Assembly (NCBI GenBank): GCA_016865015.1 | Contig: CP018226.1 | Span: 1 to 64,000 of the forward strand | Source: Rhizobiales bacterium IMCC20636 | GTDB lineage: Bacteria; Pseudomonadota; Alphaproteobacteria; Rhizobiales; GCA-2746425 | Length of the DNA: 64,000 nucleotides | Direction: 5' to 3' | Made by a program: the position numbers and the translations under genes | In this document: positions 63,425 to 64,000 of the stretch, in pieces | How the letters are laid out: every line of letters starts with the position of its first letter | Numbering within the stretch: the stretch's first letter is position 1 | The notes under the pieces: generated by a model | Databases searched by the model: none | Told to the model about the DNA's origin: nothing | Seen by the model: only the letters and a program-made list of their open reading frames with translations

Positions 63425-64000
63425 TTATGTTTGAGAGTATTTGGGTAAGGATGACGGGACGTATCCAAGATTGCGGGAAATATCCAAACATGCCGATACG
63501 AGAAGTTTGGAGATATCGGGAGTCCTACTTCTGATGATCTCCGGGTCCGTACCAGAAACGGAACATGCCGCTACCACCCGACCACTCGTGTCGTAAATTG
63601 GAGCGCCAACACAAAAGTTGCCGATCTCATTTTCCTGGTCGTCCAATGAGTATCCTCGCTCATGAATAATCTTGAGTTGATCAGTCAGCTCGGCGAGGTC
63701 GGTGATCGTATTTGCAGTCACCCGTGGCATGCCAGAACGCTCTAAAATGTCACGTGCGTTCTGCGGTGGCATGTGCGCAAGGATTGCCTTGCCAACTCCG
63801 GTACAGTGCATCGGCATACGGTCTCCAACAGCGGTGCGGGCCACCAGGCGTCGTGATGATTCAACCGCGTAGATGTAGAGGACCCTGTCTCCATCCAAAT
63901 AAGCCAGATAGACGGACTCTCCGGCATTATCGGCGAGGGCGCGCACATGCGGTGCCGCGCGATCGCGCACTTCAACATTAACCCTGACAGATTGGGTCAA
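63425..64000 (-). CDS. IclR-family transcriptional regulator (5' end outside the window)
   Basis: The 191 visible residues are an IclR effector domain: ARTAVGDRMPMHCTGVGKAI, RGYSLDDQENEIGNFCVGAP, SVSGTDPEII. The N-terminal HTH is missing because the gene runs past position 64000; the TTG at the edge is internal. As first gene of the minus-strand cluster it probably regulates the DapA-hydratase-dehydrogenase operon. It has the Cys in NFCVGAPI typical of IclR effector pockets. Confidence 0.9.
   Translation of the reverse strand: MTQSVRVNVEVRDRAAPHVRALADNAGESVYLAYLDGDRVLYIYAVESSRRLVARTAVGDRMPMHCTGVGKAILAHMPPQNARDILERSGMPRVTANTITDLAELTDQLKIIHERGYSLDDQENEIGNFCVGAPIYDTSGRVVAACSVSGTDPEIIRSRTPDISKLLVSACLDISRNLGYVPSSLPKYSQT

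Overview
The window looks like the chromosome of an alphaproteobacterium, most probably a Hyphomicrobiales (Rhizobiales) member. The grounds are the replication genes, a complete PhyR-NepR-EcfG general stress response (GSR) locus with HWE-type histidine kinases, a DUF1328 protein, and many ABC and tripartite (TTT) solute uptake systems. Taxonomy is inference. No rRNA, tRNA, CRISPR array, prophage or intact insertion sequence was seen.

Layout. 0.3-8.3 kb: rhodanese gene, then dnaA-dnaN-recF-gyrB and an RlpA-like gene. 8.3-14.2 kb: glycosyltransferase, small secreted protein, and a taurine/nitrate-type ABC transporter with an arylformamidase-like hydrolase and a divergent LysR regulator. 14.2-17.1 kb: a small accessory cluster (methyltransferase, DUF2306, DUF6326-like, divergent LysR) in which two of the three structural genes look broken. 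17.3-25.8 kb: a TetR-controlled catabolic operon (epimerase, DapA-type lyase, TTT transporter, sugar isomerase, enolase-superfamily enzyme); a shared palindrome GTAACCA-N2-TGGTTAC marks two promoters. 25.9-37 kb: stress region with FNT channel, small membrane proteins, two HWE kinases, PhyR, NepR, EcfG, a receiver lacking its phospho-acceptor Asp, Crp/Fnr, a phosphatase-fold protein, an AI-2E permease and Dps. Exact EcfG promoters (GGAAC-N16-CGTT) precede phyR, nepR-ecfG, crp/fnr and dps. 37-41.4 kb: CHASE-GGDEF-EAL protein, a 192-bp MITE-like repeat, a membrane-bound AraC regulator and a secreted protein.

41.5-60.1 kb is the most striking part: a LacI-controlled catabolic regulon. On the minus strand it encodes an OsmC protein, a 3-hydroxyisobutyrate-dehydrogenase-like enzyme, a LIV-type ABC transporter and a GST, then an atypical M24 hydrolase, a 2-oxoacid dehydrogenase complex whose E2 is divided between two genes, and an aldehyde dehydrogenase. 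On the plus strand follow the LacI regulator, a DMT permease and a PRISE-type enone reductase. The palindrome GCAATCGATTGC, exact or degenerate, occurs at the divergent promoter, before the M24 gene and before the DMT gene, which suggests one regulon for an unidentified substrate.

60.3-64 kb: another minus-strand catabolic operon (IclR, DapA family, 2-keto-4-pentenoate-hydratase-like, D-2-hydroxyacid dehydrogenase), cut by the window end.
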